Under the pieces are notes generated by a model. It was not told the DNA's origin and did no database searches. It was given only the letters and a program-made list of their open reading frames with translations. DNA of 64,000 nucleotides from JAOABV01 sp039801465 (lineage in GTDB: Bacteria; Hydrothermota; Tepidihabitantia; Tepidihabitantales; CAIPLT01): positions 88,626 to 152,625 of the forward strand of contig JBDRUT010000001.1 of NCBI GenBank assembly GCA_039801465.1, read 5' to 3'. Below, one piece after another: positions 20,474-30,048 of the stretch. The stretch's first letter is position 1. Every line of letters starts with the position of its first letter. Made by a program: the position numbers and the translations under genes.

Positions 20474-23400
20474 CTAATAGAGTATTAATTTTATTTCACC
20501 TTGTTCTTGTGTTTCCAGATTATATCTTACGAAATAAACACCTTTTGTTAAATTGTTCGCATCAAGTCTTAGAGTATAAGTTCCTGCGGGATGATAACCG
20601 TCAACGAGATTTTTCACTAGTTGTCCCATGCTGTTATAAACTTTAATTGAAACCTTTCCTGAAATCGCTAAGGTGTATTTAATACAAGTCTGTTTTGTGA
20701 ACAGATTCGGAACAACAGAAAATTTGTTAGTTGTGCCTTTAGTATTTTCTGATAGAATTGAAACATTTGTCGAGGTTGTTATATAAGGTAAGATTATTGT
20801 TTCCGCATTTGGAGTATAACACCAAAATTCTTGAGTATTTCCACCTTTCAGAGCATAAATTTTACCTGCATAAGCAACTAAAGCACCACCGGCTTTTACT
20901 TTTTTCGCACCAACTATTGGTTCTAATGAATACCAAGTATCTCTAATACCTGTAGTTCCGTAATAACCAAAGATTTTTGTATTACCACCTTTGAATGCAT
21001 AAATTCTGCCATCTAATTCAGCAAGTGCTGCGCCATCCTTTATCTTTTTCTTTTTTGGGCGATAAGGGTCATCAAATGATGGCTCAGGTCTACTTATCCA
21101 GACATCGTCACCAGTCAGATAAGCGTAAAAGTGATTGGTGTTTCCGCCGACAAATGCATAGACTGTGCATCCGCGAGCAACTAATGCACTACCACCTTTA
21201 ATTGCCTTGCGGTCACTGGTTAAGAGTGAACAGCGAGGAATCCAGGTATCAGAATATGGAATATACATCCAGAATTCTCGGGTATTGCCACCCTTAAATG
21301 CATATATCACAGTATCATGCGTTACCAGCCTTCCGCCACTCTTTACGCCGGTTGGTTTTGTTGAATTAAAATAAAATTTCGGAATTTGTGCTTTTTGTAT
21401 CCAAGTATCTTGACCAGGAATATAACACCAGAATTCTCGAGTATTACCTCCTTTGAATGCATAAATCTTATCAGCGTATGCAGTAAGTGAGCCTCCTCCT
21501 TTAACATTCTTTTTTCTCGGAGTTACACCATCTGGTTTCATTTCCCAAGGAATCGGTTTTCTTGGAAACCAGTTATCAGTAGTTGGGTCATACGCATAAA
21601 ATTCTTGAGAGTTTCCACCACGGAAAGCATAAATTGTGTCAGCATAGACCACTAATGAACCGCCATCTTTGACACCTTTACCTGATACTTGTGTCAGTAT
21701 ATCTTGCTTTCGCACCCAGCCGGTAACGCGCAATCTTCTAGTCAGAACATCATTCAATGGATATCCATCATCAGGATGTGCGGTCCAAACTGTTACAGTG
21801 TATGTGTCTTGTTCTGTAAGATACTTCTCAAATGTAATCTCTACGGTATCATTGGCATTAAGCGGATTGGTAATAGCAAAAGAGTCTTTGGTGTTTCGAA
21901 TTTGTAGATAGACAAACCAATTTGGTGACAAAGTGGAAATACCGGAGTTTATCACTTTAACCGTAATATCAAAAGTGTCGCCAAGTAAAATTGTATCCGG
22001 TGCATTAATTGCGATTGGCATCGCATCAAATGTCGGTGTATACATTACATTAAAATCATCCACCAGCCATCGGGTTGCAAACTCGGCAAAATAACGGAAC
22101 GCAATTTTCACATTCGGTTGTCCGGCAACTAATGGAGTGATATTATGAGTCTTATAGCCATAACTTATAGTTTGACTCACACCACCAGCATACTTGGTAA
22201 TTTCAGTCCAGGTGTTTCCGCCATCAGTGCTTAAAAGAACATAACCGGTATCTGGATTAGCACCGCGATACCCATCATACTGATGCCAATAACTTAAAGT
22301 GTATTGAGTATCAACTGAACAATCAATTCTTGGTGAAATCAACCACTCGTCTTGAAGTTCTCTTGGTGAATATCGCACACCAGCACAACTTCTTGAAGGA
22401 TAAGCAAGATAAACATGGAACCAGTCATTGCGATTCCATCTCTTTGGATTCTCATTGCCGTTATCAATAATCTGCCAACCACAAAACGGTGGATTATTAC
22501 CAAATGGTCCCCAGTCTTCGTTAAAATCTTTATAATAAGGAGCAGTGTGATATTCTGGGCATACTGTTATCTGTCTCGTCAAAGTGTCGTTTGCTGGATT
22601 TTCGTCTGTACTCAGTTGGGTGAAAAACTTAAGCGTCACTTCACCAGAACTTGTTGGCATCCAGCATAATATTGTATCAAGACAACTCATTGCTGGTACT
22701 GAAACCAAAACTGAATCTACTGGTATTCCATCTGCAGTCATCATAACTTGAACATTGGCTTGAGCATTAGTGCCTGAATTTCTCACTCTAATCTTAAATG
22801 TATCCAGGTCATTAACGACAACCGGTATAGTTTGGATTTCAAGAAGATTAGTCACTGCCATATCATTAGCATAGGGATAGCCGATTTCAATATCATCAAT
22901 AAACCAACAATAAGTCATACCATTGCCTGCTGGTGGGTCGTCAGCATGCCAAGCAATTAAGATTGTTGAGTCCGCATACGCACTTAAATCAATTTCTACA
23001 GGTTCGTCATAACGATTCCAGCCACCGGTTTGTTCAGAAAGGTCATAGAGCACAGTCCAAGAATTTCCACCATCAGTAGAAATCTTCGTGTAATAATGGT
23101 CACTATCTGGTGAACCGCAAAAACCATAAAACCACCATCGCAAATAATAATTATTGGTCGGAGAACCGGTTAGGGTAATTTCTGGTGTTATCAACCATTC
23201 GTCTTGATGACCATATGACCACCAGATACCAGCAGATGCTGGTTCAGTTCGAACATATTGCGCAACTTCAGTTCGATGCCAATACCCTGGATAACCATTA
23301 ATGCCATTATTAGTTTGAATCGTATCCCAGTCTGTTGGTGGAAAAGTTGTGCTGGAAAAATCTTCAAAGAAAAGAACAGTTCTTGTAAAAGGTTTTGCAG

Positions 23401-23554
23401 AAAGCGGTTTTCTCGGAATTAGAACTTCAGAGATTTGATTATCACCGGCTCGTAAATTTTCTGGCTTTGATTCCGACAAATTCAGATATACCGGATAAGC
23501 ATAAAGATTAACCAATACAAACAACCCAATTAATACGATTATTACTTTTTGCAT
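20474..23554 (-). CDS. Secreted cleaved-adhesin/kelch-repeat surface protein with C-terminal sorting domain
   Basis: 1026 residues. Signal peptide (MQKVIIVLIGLFVLVNLYA). Two MAM/cleaved-adhesin-type domains: the first from about residue 60 (FFEDFSSTTFPPTDWDTIQ, later DEWLITPEITL), the second near 345-510 (DFNEDWGPFG, DEWLISPRIDC). CARDB-like Ig segments occur near 240-330 and 510-620. Then six kelch-like blades (about 630-930), each with VKxGGxLV, IYAFKGGNT and a Trp (DTWIPR-type). The end is a type A sorting domain (VPNLFTKQT, VYNSMGQLV, KGVYFVRY). It is probably an outer-surface adhesin. The stop lies about 220 bp upstream of the distal 23S promoter in the same direction. Confidence 0.9.
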   Translation of the reverse strand: MQKVIIVLIGLFVLVNLYAYPVYLNLSESKPENLRAGDNQISEVLIPRKPLSAKPFTRTVLFFEDFSSTTFPPTDWDTIQTNNGINGYPGYWHRTEVAQYVRTEPASAGIWWSYGHQDEWLITPEITLTGSPTNNYYLRWWFYGFCGSPDSDHYYTKISTDGGNSWTVLYDLSEQTGGWNRYDEPVEIDLSAYADSTILIAWHADDPPAGNGMTYCWFIDDIEIGYPYANDMAVTNLLEIQTIPVVVNDLDTFKIRVRNSGTNAQANVQVMMTADGIPVDSVLVSVPAMSCLDTILCWMPTSSGEVTLKFFTQLSTDENPANDTLTRQITVCPEYHTAPYYKDFNEDWGPFGNNPPFCGWQIIDNGNENPKRWNRNDWFHVYLAYPSRSCAGVRYSPRELQDEWLISPRIDCSVDTQYTLSYWHQYDGYRGANPDTGYVLLSTDGGNTWTEITKYAGGVSQTISYGYKTHNITPLVAGQPNVKIAFRYFAEFATRWLVDDFNVMYTPTFDAMPIAINAPDTILLGDTFDITVKVINSGISTLSPNWFVYLQIRNTKDSFAITNPLNANDTVEITFEKYLTEQDTYTVTVWTAHPDDGYPLNDVLTRRLRVTGWVRKQDILTQVSGKGVKDGGSLVVYADTIYAFRGGNSQEFYAYDPTTDNWFPRKPIPWEMKPDGVTPRKKNVKGGGSLTAYADKIYAFKGGNTREFWCYIPGQDTWIQKAQIPKFYFNSTKPTGVKSGGRLVTHDTVIYAFKGGNTREFWMYIPYSDTWIPRCSLLTSDRKAIKGGSALVARGCTVYAFVGGNTNHFYAYLTGDDVWISRPEPSFDDPYRPKKKKIKDGAALAELDGRIYAFKGGNTKIFGYYGTTGIRDTWYSLEPIVGAKKVKAGGALVAYAGKIYALKGGNTQEFWCYTPNAETIILPYITTSTNVSILSENTKGTTNKFSVVPNLFTKQTCIKYTLAISGKVSIKVYNSMGQLVKNLVDGYHPAGTYTLRLDANNLTKGVYFVRYNLETQEQGEIKLILY

Positions 23555-23757
23555 AGATGCTCCTTTATCAAGAGATACAGATTGCTTATCTGCATCATAT
23601 TATTAAAAATAGAAAGTATATTTTATTTTAATAAATTACTAAATCCATTTAAAGACTTTAATTCAATAAACCACACGATAAGTCCTCTTTGTGTTATATA
23701 ATTATACAAAAAGATATTTTATGTGTCAACAGTACGCATCGCTTAAAATACCCAGTA

Positions 23758-23787
23758 TTGACAATTTCTATTATTCGTTTATGCTAT
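23758..23787 (+). promoter_or_regulatory. Probable promoter of tRNA-Asp
   Basis: TTGACA at 23758-23763 with AT-rich -10-like sequences 16-21 bp further on (TATGCT, TGCTAT, TATTAT); the best -10 cannot be chosen by eye. The tRNA begins 30 nt downstream. Confidence 0.55.
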
Positions 23788-23816
23788 TATTATAATTGTT
23801 TATTATTTTATTATCC

Positions 23817-23892
23817 GGGCCCGTAGTGTAGCCTGGTTTAACACGTCGCCCTGTCACGGCGAAGATCGCCAGTTCAAATCTGGTCGGGCCCG
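23817..23892 (+). tRNA. tRNA-Asp (anticodon GUC)
   Basis: Acceptor arm GGGCCCG (23817-23823) pairs with CGGGCCC (23885-23891); the D loop has GGTTTAA, the anticodon stem-loop is CGCC-CTGTCAC-GGCG giving anticodon GUC, and the T arm is CCAG-TTCAAAT-CTGG. CCA is not encoded, so it is added enzymatically. It precedes the unknown membrane protein gene by 34 bp. Confidence 0.97.
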
Positions 23893-23926
23893 CTAAATAA
23901 AATAGTCGGAGGAGAATAAAATTCTC

Positions 23927-24790
23927 ATGCGAGAGAAGTTCTTTAATACAAGACGAAGCGTCTTATTAATAATCTTAGCAATCCTAATAATAGTGTACAT
24001 TGGCACAAAAATAACCGCACATCGCATTGTCCAAACCAAAAAAGCAAATGCACAAGACGAATATTTATTATTGAAAGAAGTCCGGAAGTTGATAAAAGGA
24101 CTTAAGGAAAATAATGATTCTTTAGTTTATTCGCTCTTTAATCTAACATTTACTAAAGAAAACAGATACGATTCTTTTGCTTCAATCTTAAGCCAGTGGC
24201 GAAACGGCAGAAAGATAAAAAGGATTAAAATTCAAAAACTTTCAATTTTAGGTCGGGGTGGCAATATCACAAGCTGGGTGACTTTTGATAATCGCGAACA
24301 GAAATTTTTATTCCAATCCTGGATTAAGACTAAAACCGGCTGGAAGATTTTGTGGCTATCAAAACTTTTGCCTCAAACTTTTGCTTATGGCCAAAATAAT
24401 AGTGATGAAATTAAACAGATAAAGTCGTTAACCTTAAAACAATTAATTACTCAACAAGATATAAAAAGAATCATTAAGGAAAATCCCATACCAGAAACAA
24501 TCATCATCGCCTCACCAAAAGGTGCTCCGAAATTATATTTTCGTCTACCTAATTATGTCGTGCGAGAATGGACTGCGGATGAAATTAAAAAATCTTATTT
24601 TAAGACCGGCGCACTCTTTTTTCTGGAATTCGCTACGATTCGGATTTTGGGTGATATTGCAACTTGTTACATTGACATTAAACCACTGTATCGCCAAATA
24701 CCACACCTGACCAGAACTCGAGGATTACAATTATATTTTGTTAAAGAAAACAATCAGTGGGTATTTGATTCCTACGGTAGCAAATGGTAA
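23927..24790 (+). CDS. Unknown protein with one N-terminal membrane segment
   Basis: 287 residues, not recognised. Basic N-terminus (MREKFFNTRRS), one hydrophobic helix (about residues 12-27, VLLIILAILIIVYIG), and then a Lys/Arg-rich globular part predicted outside the cytoplasm. Near residues 55-150 is a region resembling SnoaL/NTF2-like or lumazine-binding folds (short helix, then strands with SWVTFDNREQKFLFQSW and GWKILWLS), but this is weak. A second similar segment may lie at 225-287 (TADEIKKSYFKTGALFFLEF ... QLYFVKENNQWVFDSYGSKW, ending like many DUF4878/NTF2-type domains). The ATG is preceded by GGAGGAGAAT, a good ribosome site. Confidence 0.75.
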   Translation: MREKFFNTRRSVLLIILAILIIVYIGTKITAHRIVQTKKANAQDEYLLLKEVRKLIKGLKENNDSLVYSLFNLTFTKENRYDSFASILSQWRNGRKIKRIKIQKLSILGRGGNITSWVTFDNREQKFLFQSWIKTKTGWKILWLSKLLPQTFAYGQNNSDEIKQIKSLTLKQLITQQDIKRIIKENPIPETIIIASPKGAPKLYFRLPNYVVREWTADEIKKSYFKTGALFFLEFATIRILGDIATCYIDIKPLYRQIPHLTRTRGLQLYFVKENNQWVFDSYGSKW

Positions 24791-24854
24791 TCGTTTAAGA
24801 TAACTGAAGAAACATTGCCCCTTAGTGCACGAATGGAAGCAGCAAAGCCATCTT

Positions 24855-24959
24855 GAAGTTCCGAGAATTGAGACCGGCATATCTTTACAGTATATGATTC
24901 CTGGCCGCATCAGTTTAAAAAGCGGTGAGCCGACAAAAAAGTTTCCTCTTTACTATTGA
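24855..24959 (+). pseudogene. Fragment of a MuiA/DUF4139-type gene
   Basis: 33 codons (24855-24953) match residues of the MuiA-like protein encoded at 59503-61068 (plus-strand coordinates 60046-60144 of its gene): EVPRIETGISLQY, then IPGRISLKSGEP and KKFPLY. 92 of 99 bases agree and most changes are silent, after which the fragment runs into a stop and the lipA 3' end. There is no start. It is the remnant of a duplicated or transferred homologue. Confidence 0.85.
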
Positions 24960-25783
24960 ATATAAGAACTCCGCACTAATGGACCTGACATCACTTCATT
25001 AAACCCCATTTTTAATGCATATTCTTTATATTCTAAAAATTTCTCCGGCTTAAGATATGCTTTAACCGGTAGACATCTTTTGTCCGGTTGCAGATATTGT
25101 CCGATGGTCAGAATATTAACTTCGGCTCGAAATAAGTCATCAATTGTTGCTTTGATTTCTTGGTCCGTCTCTCCTAATCCGAGCATCAAGCCACTTTTTG
25201 TAATTAATGAAGGTTTAATTTTCCGAGCAGTTTTCAGAACTTGTAATGAGCGACAATAACTGGCTTTGGGGTCACGCACTAAAGGCGTTAGTCGAGCAAC
25301 AGTTTCTAAATTGTGCGCAAAGACATCACAATCCGCTTCAATAACTTTTTCAATTGCCGATGTATCTCCAGAAAAATCCGGAACCAAAACTTCAACTTTT
25401 ACTTTTTTATTTTTGCTTTTAATTGTCTGAACAGTTTCAGCAAACACTTGAGCTCCGCCGTCTGCCAAATCATCACGCGTAACTGAAGTAATGACAACAT
25501 AAGTAAGATTTAACGACTCAACCACTTTTGCAATTCTTTGGGGTTCAGAATCATCAATTTTGCCTTGTGGGTCGCCTGTGGATACTGCACAAAACCGACA
25601 ATTTCTTGTGCAGATATTACCCAGAATCATAAATGTCATATGTCTGTTTTCCCAACAATGAATCCGATTAGGACAGAGACCAGAAATACAAATCGTATGT
25701 AATCTTTCAGCATTCAGCCTTTTTTTTACCAATTCATAATTGGCATTTAGGGGTAGTTTAATTTTTAGCCAAGGCGGTTTCAT
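24953..25783 (-). CDS. lipA: Lipoyl synthase
   Basis: Radical-SAM enzyme that inserts two sulfurs into octanoyl groups on lipoyl domains. The auxiliary cluster cysteines are in CISGLCPNRIHCW (residues about 32-44), the radical-SAM motif is CTRNCRFC (about 58-65), followed by VITSVTRDDLADGGA, HNLETV, KSGLMLGLGE and the C-terminal GPLVRSSY, whose Arg-Ser-Ser motif binds the auxiliary cluster. 276 residues, slightly short. Neither LipB nor a lipoate-dependent dehydrogenase is nearby. Its stop overlaps the end of the MuiA-like gene fragment. Confidence 0.96.
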   Translation of the reverse strand: MKPPWLKIKLPLNANYELVKKRLNAERLHTICISGLCPNRIHCWENRHMTFMILGNICTRNCRFCAVSTGDPQGKIDDSEPQRIAKVVESLNLTYVVITSVTRDDLADGGAQVFAETVQTIKSKNKKVKVEVLVPDFSGDTSAIEKVIEADCDVFAHNLETVARLTPLVRDPKASYCRSLQVLKTARKIKPSLITKSGLMLGLGETDQEIKATIDDLFRAEVNILTIGQYLQPDKRCLPVKAYLKPEKFLEYKEYALKMGFNEVMSGPLVRSSYIQ

Positions 25784-25814
25784 ATTTTAACTTATATATT
25801 TTTGCGGAAATACC

Positions 25815-26150
25815 TTATTGGCAATTATCTGACAAACTCTTCTCAAGCCAAGCAAGATACTTTTGGTATCCTTGAGAAATATCGATTGCAATAATCTCCG
25901 GTATCTTGTAAGGATGAATCTGCCGAATTGCCGATTCTACTTTACGATATTTGTTTTTTGTTGTTTTGATTAAACACAGATATTCTTTAGTATTTTCCAA
26001 TTTATTTTCCCAGACATAATAACTTTTTATTGGTCCTAAGATTTGACAACAAGCAGATAAATTATTTTTAACCAATGTCTGACAAATCTTTTCCGCATCA
26101 GTTCTTTGACTAGTTGTTGTGATAATTAAGATATATTGAGCCATAATCAT
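25815..26150 (-). CDS. cutA: CutA divalent-cation tolerance protein
   Basis: 111 residues, the size and pattern of the trimeric ferredoxin-like CutA family: TTTSQRTDAEKICQTLV, NNLSACCQI, SYYVWENKLENTKEYLCLIKT and HPYKIPEIIAIDI. Proposed roles are metal tolerance or signalling; the true function is unsettled. It lies 31 bp upstream of lipA and may be co-transcribed. Confidence 0.95.
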   Translation of the reverse strand: MIMAQYILIITTTSQRTDAEKICQTLVKNNLSACCQILGPIKSYYVWENKLENTKEYLCLIKTTKNKYRKVESAIRQIHPYKIPEIIAIDISQGYQKYLAWLEKSLSDNCQ

Positions 26151-26206
26151 TAACTCTTAAGATGTTACAATCTATCTTTATTTTTTATAAAAGCAAGTAT
26201 GCCTTA

Positions 26207-27073
26207 TCAGAATACCTTAAATTCACCATCTTTAACATAGCCCCAGGACATTGATTTCGTAGTATAACCATAGCCAACACGCTCTTTTTGGTCTAAAGCA
26301 ATCACGCCACATAAAACTCCTTGCTTATTTGCCAATTTGATCGCAATATCTACTGCCTGGGGAGCAGAATATTTTTTCATTAGATCTACGACCACTTTAG
26401 ATAAGAACAATCGCATAATACCTTCACCATGACCGGTTGCTGCTGCTCCGCCAATTTTGGTAGCATAGAGTCCAGCACCAATAATTGGTGAATCACCAAT
26501 GCGACCAGAAAGTTTACCTAAGATACCACCAGTAGATGTCGCAACCGCAATCTCTTTCTTATTATCAATTGCAATTGCCCCAACTGTTCCCAGTTTGAGA
26601 TACTGTTGAATCTTACGAAAATACAATGACTTACCTTTGGATTTAAGGTCTTGAAGTCTTTTACGCTGGAGCGGAGTAATTTTTTGATAATCCTTGAAAC
26701 CATAAAAACGGGCAAATTTTCTAGCACCGTTGCCCACTAATAACAAATGGTCAGTCTCTTCCATTACCTTGCGAGCAACTAAGATAGGATTTTTAACCCT
26801 ACTAATTGCACCAACTGCGCCAAAATCACCTTTATCTGTCATAATTCCTGCATCCATTTCTATTTTCCCATCAATAGTTAAACTTGACCCAGTACCACAA
26901 TTAAAAGTCGGATTGTCTTCCATTAGTTGAATTACTGCGGTAACAACATCTAAGGCACTTTTATTTTTAGTTAAATATTGCCAACCTTTTTGTAATACAA
27001 TAGAAATTCCTTGACGATGGGCTTGAGTATCAAGTTTCATTCCGGCACCGCCATGGACAATAAGCACCGGCAT
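26207..27073 (-). CDS. iaaA: Isoaspartyl peptidase / L-asparaginase (Ntn hydrolase)
   Basis: Plant-type asparaginase family enzyme that self-cleaves and hydrolyses isoaspartyl dipeptides and asparagine. MPVLIVHGGAG opens the protein; TCGTGSSL-like FNCGTGSSL, MDAGIMTDKG, and the autocleavage/nucleophile site LKLGTVGAIAID (the Thr becomes the new N-terminus) are present, followed by TGGILGKLSGRIGDSPIIGAG (in two parts) and ATGHGEGIMR. I use ATG 27073 because the promoter's -10 element overlaps the upstream ATG at 27091. Confidence 0.93.
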   Translation of the reverse strand: MPVLIVHGGAGMKLDTQAHRQGISIVLQKGWQYLTKNKSALDVVTAVIQLMEDNPTFNCGTGSSLTIDGKIEMDAGIMTDKGDFGAVGAISRVKNPILVARKVMEETDHLLLVGNGARKFARFYGFKDYQKITPLQRKRLQDLKSKGKSLYFRKIQQYLKLGTVGAIAIDNKKEIAVATSTGGILGKLSGRIGDSPIIGAGLYATKIGGAAATGHGEGIMRLFLSKVVVDLMKKYSAPQAVDIAIKLANKQGVLCGVIALDQKERVGYGYTTKSMSWGYVKDGEFKVF

Positions 27074-27081
27074 AATAGATA

Positions 27082-27110
27082 AATTTACCAAATTTTATGA
27101 TTATAGTCAA
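27082..27110 (-). promoter_or_regulatory. Promoter of the isoaspartyl peptidase gene (nearly leaderless)
   Basis: Minus strand: TTGACT (27110-27105), 17 bp, TAAATT (27087-27082). The expected start site falls 1-4 nt before ATG 27073, so translation would be nearly leaderless. Confidence 0.65.
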
Positions 27111-27783
27111 TAGAGATTGAACCCTATTTTTTCAATTTGGAAATAATTTATATTTTTTATTGCCGCTTAAATTTATAGGATATTTATGAAATCCTAACCC
27201 AATAGACTCTACGCATATTTTTACCAAGCAACACATTTTAAGCACTCTCTAATTTACACAAATTATATATATAAATAAAATATAATTTAGGGGTAAATTT
27301 TATCTAAGTCCATAATATCCAAAAAGTAACATCTAACATCCATTTTTAGGGGGTATAGTGGGGTGGGCGGAATCTCAAACTTAGAACCTAAAAGAAAAGC
27401 ACTTTAAGTTTCACGCCCAATTAGTTGCTTAAAACCGCAGATAGAATTTTGCCCAAAAGAGCACATAAATAAGCACTTAAAAGCCAATTTAATAATGCAT
27501 TTAATATATCTTTTTTTAGGGCTTATAATAGGACATAGTTTAGACCGTAAAATGCCATGTTTATTAGGATACAAGGAACTGCATAAATCATTCTACTCAG
27601 AGTTAAAGGGAAAATAGATTAAGAGGTTACCTGTAAACTTCTTGTCTTATTTTGTTATCTGGTGTTTGATTTTTAATATTACTTTGTTATGACTAACTTC
27701 ACCTTTACAATCCCATCATTCACTTTCACAAAATACACCTATCTTAATGCCATCAAGCGAAATCTTCGCAATCTACTCTTTTC
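27111..27783. other. Intergenic stretch without a recognised gene
   Basis: About 670 bp, AT-rich, between the divergently placed promoter of the isoaspartyl peptidase and the 3' end of mutM. A G-rich stretch (AGGGGGTATAGTGGGGTGGG, near 27350) stands out. I see no ORF with coding character, RNA gene or clear promoter. Confidence 0.6.
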
Positions 27784-28617
27784 TTATTTATCTGGTTGGC
27801 ATTTGGGACAAAATCGAGTTCTCCGATTACCAATCTTGACAAATTCAATTTTAGTTTTACAAATGCGACACGGTTCTCCTTCGCGGTCAAAAACAAAAGA
27901 ACGAAACTGATACCTTCCTTCTTTGCCATTGGGTCTTAAATAGTCTGAAACCGTAGTTCCCTTAGATTTTATGCCGATCTGAATAACATCTCTTAACGAG
28001 TTAGTTAACTTCTCTATTTCTGAGTCCGTTAAAGTATTGGCTCGGCGTAAAGGATGGATTCCAGCAAGAAATAATGCTTCATCAGAATAAATATTACCAA
28101 CGCCAGCAGTAATTGACTGATTTAATAATAGACTTTTTATTGTTGCTTTTCGATTTTTTAATTTGGAAGATAGATAGTTATAATTAAATTTCCTATCAAT
28201 TGGTTCTAAGCCTAATTCTTTTAACCCATTCAAAACATCAGGGTAATTATCTTTAGGCACTAAATATACTCTGCCTAACATTCTTGGTTCAACAAAACTT
28301 AAAATTGTTTTACCAGAAAGATAGAATCTTATCCGTTCGTGTTTCGGCGCATTTGTGGTGTTTTGCCAAACTAATAATTTACCTGATAGCCGTAAGTGGA
28401 CGATTATTTGATGATTATTGTCTAAATCAAAGATTAAATATTTTGCCTTGCGAGTGAGATTAGTAATTCTTTTGCCAATAACACCTTTCTTAAAAGCACG
28501 AACTGATGGATAACCAATAATATCGGAGCGGACAATCTTGATCTCGGTTATTCTCTTATTAACAATAACTGGTTTTAGTTCCCGTTTAATTGTTTCAACT
28601 TCAGGTAATTCCGGCAT
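27784..28617 (-). CDS. mutM: Formamidopyrimidine-DNA glycosylase
   Basis: Base-excision repair enzyme for 8-oxoguanine. Mature N-terminus PELPEVETI with the catalytic Pro2 and Glu3, the conserved Lys in RKAKYLIFDL, HLRLSGKL, QSITAGVGNIYSDEALF with the helix-two-turn-helix Asn, and a C-terminal zinc finger CRICKTKIEF...CPKC. 277 residues, full length. A perfect promoter lies directly in front, leaving a leader of only about 5-8 nt. Confidence 0.96.
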   Translation of the reverse strand: MPELPEVETIKRELKPVIVNKRITEIKIVRSDIIGYPSVRAFKKGVIGKRITNLTRKAKYLIFDLDNNHQIIVHLRLSGKLLVWQNTTNAPKHERIRFYLSGKTILSFVEPRMLGRVYLVPKDNYPDVLNGLKELGLEPIDRKFNYNYLSSKLKNRKATIKSLLLNQSITAGVGNIYSDEALFLAGIHPLRRANTLTDSEIEKLTNSLRDVIQIGIKSKGTTVSDYLRPNGKEGRYQFRSFVFDREGEPCRICKTKIEFVKIGNRRTRFCPKCQPDK

Positions 28618-28630
28618 AATAAAGAGATTA

Positions 28631-28658
28631 ATTATATGAGATTAAGTAAAAGTGTCAA
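28631..28658 (-). promoter_or_regulatory. Promoter of mutM (nearly leaderless)
   Basis: Minus strand: TTGACA (28658-28653), 16 bp, TATAAT (28636-28631), both perfect. The start is predicted near 28623, some 6 nt before the ATG. Confidence 0.82.
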
Positions 28659-28812
28659 TGTAACCTTACAATCTGTCCCAAAGCACTGGTTCTATTGCAA
28701 TCAATCTTTCGTAAGATTTCGTATTAGTTCTTTTTAAAAGTAGACCATTCTTATATAGAAGTATTTCTCAATGTTGACATTACAATTGATTTTATATAGA
28801 CTTACTATAATT

Positions 28813-30024
28813 ATGGAAAAATTTATAAAATATCTTAGGGTTATAGTAAAATATCGGAAATTAATTGTCTATAATGTACTAATTGTTACAGTTGCAGCGG
28901 CAATTATCAGTTTAATTTTACCGAAAAAGTATAAAGCAGTTGCTCAGATATTACCGCCATCAGAAGAAACTGATGTCTTTGGAGCAATATCATCATCAGG
29001 TTTATCCATACCGCGCTTAAGTCGTTTAGCCCGTGCTGGAAGTTTTTTTAGAAGTTCAACTCCATCAGATTTAATTGGTGCAATTTTACAAAGTCGAACA
29101 ATTTTAGAGCGGATTGTTGATAGATATGATTTGAGGAAAGTCTATAAAGTAAAAAAAGGAGTTGAGCCAGCAATTAAAATGCTTGCCAAATCCACAGAAA
29201 TTATCGTTTCCGAAGAAGGCGTGGTTAAAATTATTGTCCAAGCACCTAAGGCCCAATTAGCCGCAGATATTGCAAATGCTTATATTGAAGAGGTTGACCG
29301 ATTCTTAAAAGAGTCTAATATGAGTCGGGGTAAAAGTATGAGAATGTTCATTGAAAAAAGATTAACTACTGCTGATGAAGAACTGAAACAGACCGCAGAA
29401 TCATTAAAAGTTTTTCAGGAACGACATAAGATTGTTTCTGTAGATGAAGAAGTTAAAGCGATAATTGAGACCTATGCAAAATTAAAGGCAGAATTACTAA
29501 AACGAGAAATTGAATTAGGTGTCACTGAAGAAATTTCAACCCCAGATAACCCGTATGTGGTATCAATAAAGCGTGAAATTGACGAATTCCAAAATCTCTT
29601 AAAAGACATTGAAGTTGGCAAGGGTGGCAAAGGATTTGGTGTTGGGTTTGCTGTGCCATTTCAAAAATTACCTGCAATCTCAGCAGAATATGCTCGACGA
29701 TTAAGAGATTACCGGGTCCAGTCAGAAATTTATACTTTACTTGTGCAACAATATGAACAGGCAAAAATCTTAGAAGCCCGCGATACTCCCAATATAACTA
29801 TTCTTGATTATGCCCGAGTTCCAGAAAAGAGAAGTTTTCCCAAAAGAAAAGTTATTGTCTTTTTTGCTCTAATCATAAGTTTTACTGCCAGTGTCTTATT
29901 ATCATTTGGTTTAGAATACTTAGAGCAGATAAAACAGAAGAGTTCTCTTTACCAAGAATTAAAATCCTATGGACAAATAATCAAGGATAGTTTCTGGATT
30001 AGAAAAAGAAAACCCAAGAGTTAA
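28813..30024 (+). CDS. Wzz/GumC-type polysaccharide chain-length or co-polymerase protein
   Basis: Inner-membrane protein that controls polymer length in Wzx/Wzy systems. From ATG 28813 it has about 403 residues: an N-terminal membrane segment (KLIVYNVLIVTVAAAIISLI), the Wzz domain (LPKKYKAVAQILPP), a long periplasmic coiled-coil region (about 160-300, KRLTTADEELKQTAESLKVF) and a C-terminal membrane segment (VIVFFALIISFTASVLLSFG) preceded by the Pro-rich P-E-K-R-S-F-P-K motif. No C-terminal tyrosine-kinase domain is present. The frame is open to ATG 28771, but those 14 codons overlap promoter-like sequence. It is first in the glycan cluster. Confidence 0.9.
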   Translation: MEKFIKYLRVIVKYRKLIVYNVLIVTVAAAIISLILPKKYKAVAQILPPSEETDVFGAISSSGLSIPRLSRLARAGSFFRSSTPSDLIGAILQSRTILERIVDRYDLRKVYKVKKGVEPAIKMLAKSTEIIVSEEGVVKIIVQAPKAQLAADIANAYIEEVDRFLKESNMSRGKSMRMFIEKRLTTADEELKQTAESLKVFQERHKIVSVDEEVKAIIETYAKLKAELLKREIELGVTEEISTPDNPYVVSIKREIDEFQNLLKDIEVGKGGKGFGVGFAVPFQKLPAISAEYARRLRDYRVQSEIYTLLVQQYEQAKILEARDTPNITILDYARVPEKRSFPKRKVIVFFALIISFTASVLLSFGLEYLEQIKQKSSLYQELKSYGQIIKDSFWIRKRKPKS

Positions 30025-30048
30025 AATTATCTAACCAAAACAATCTTA

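Noticed and set aside
27340..27380. Third copy of the GGGGACTATACCCC element
   Set aside because: Only a short G-rich, loosely similar stretch (AGGGGGTATAGTGGGGTGGG); no flanking similarity.
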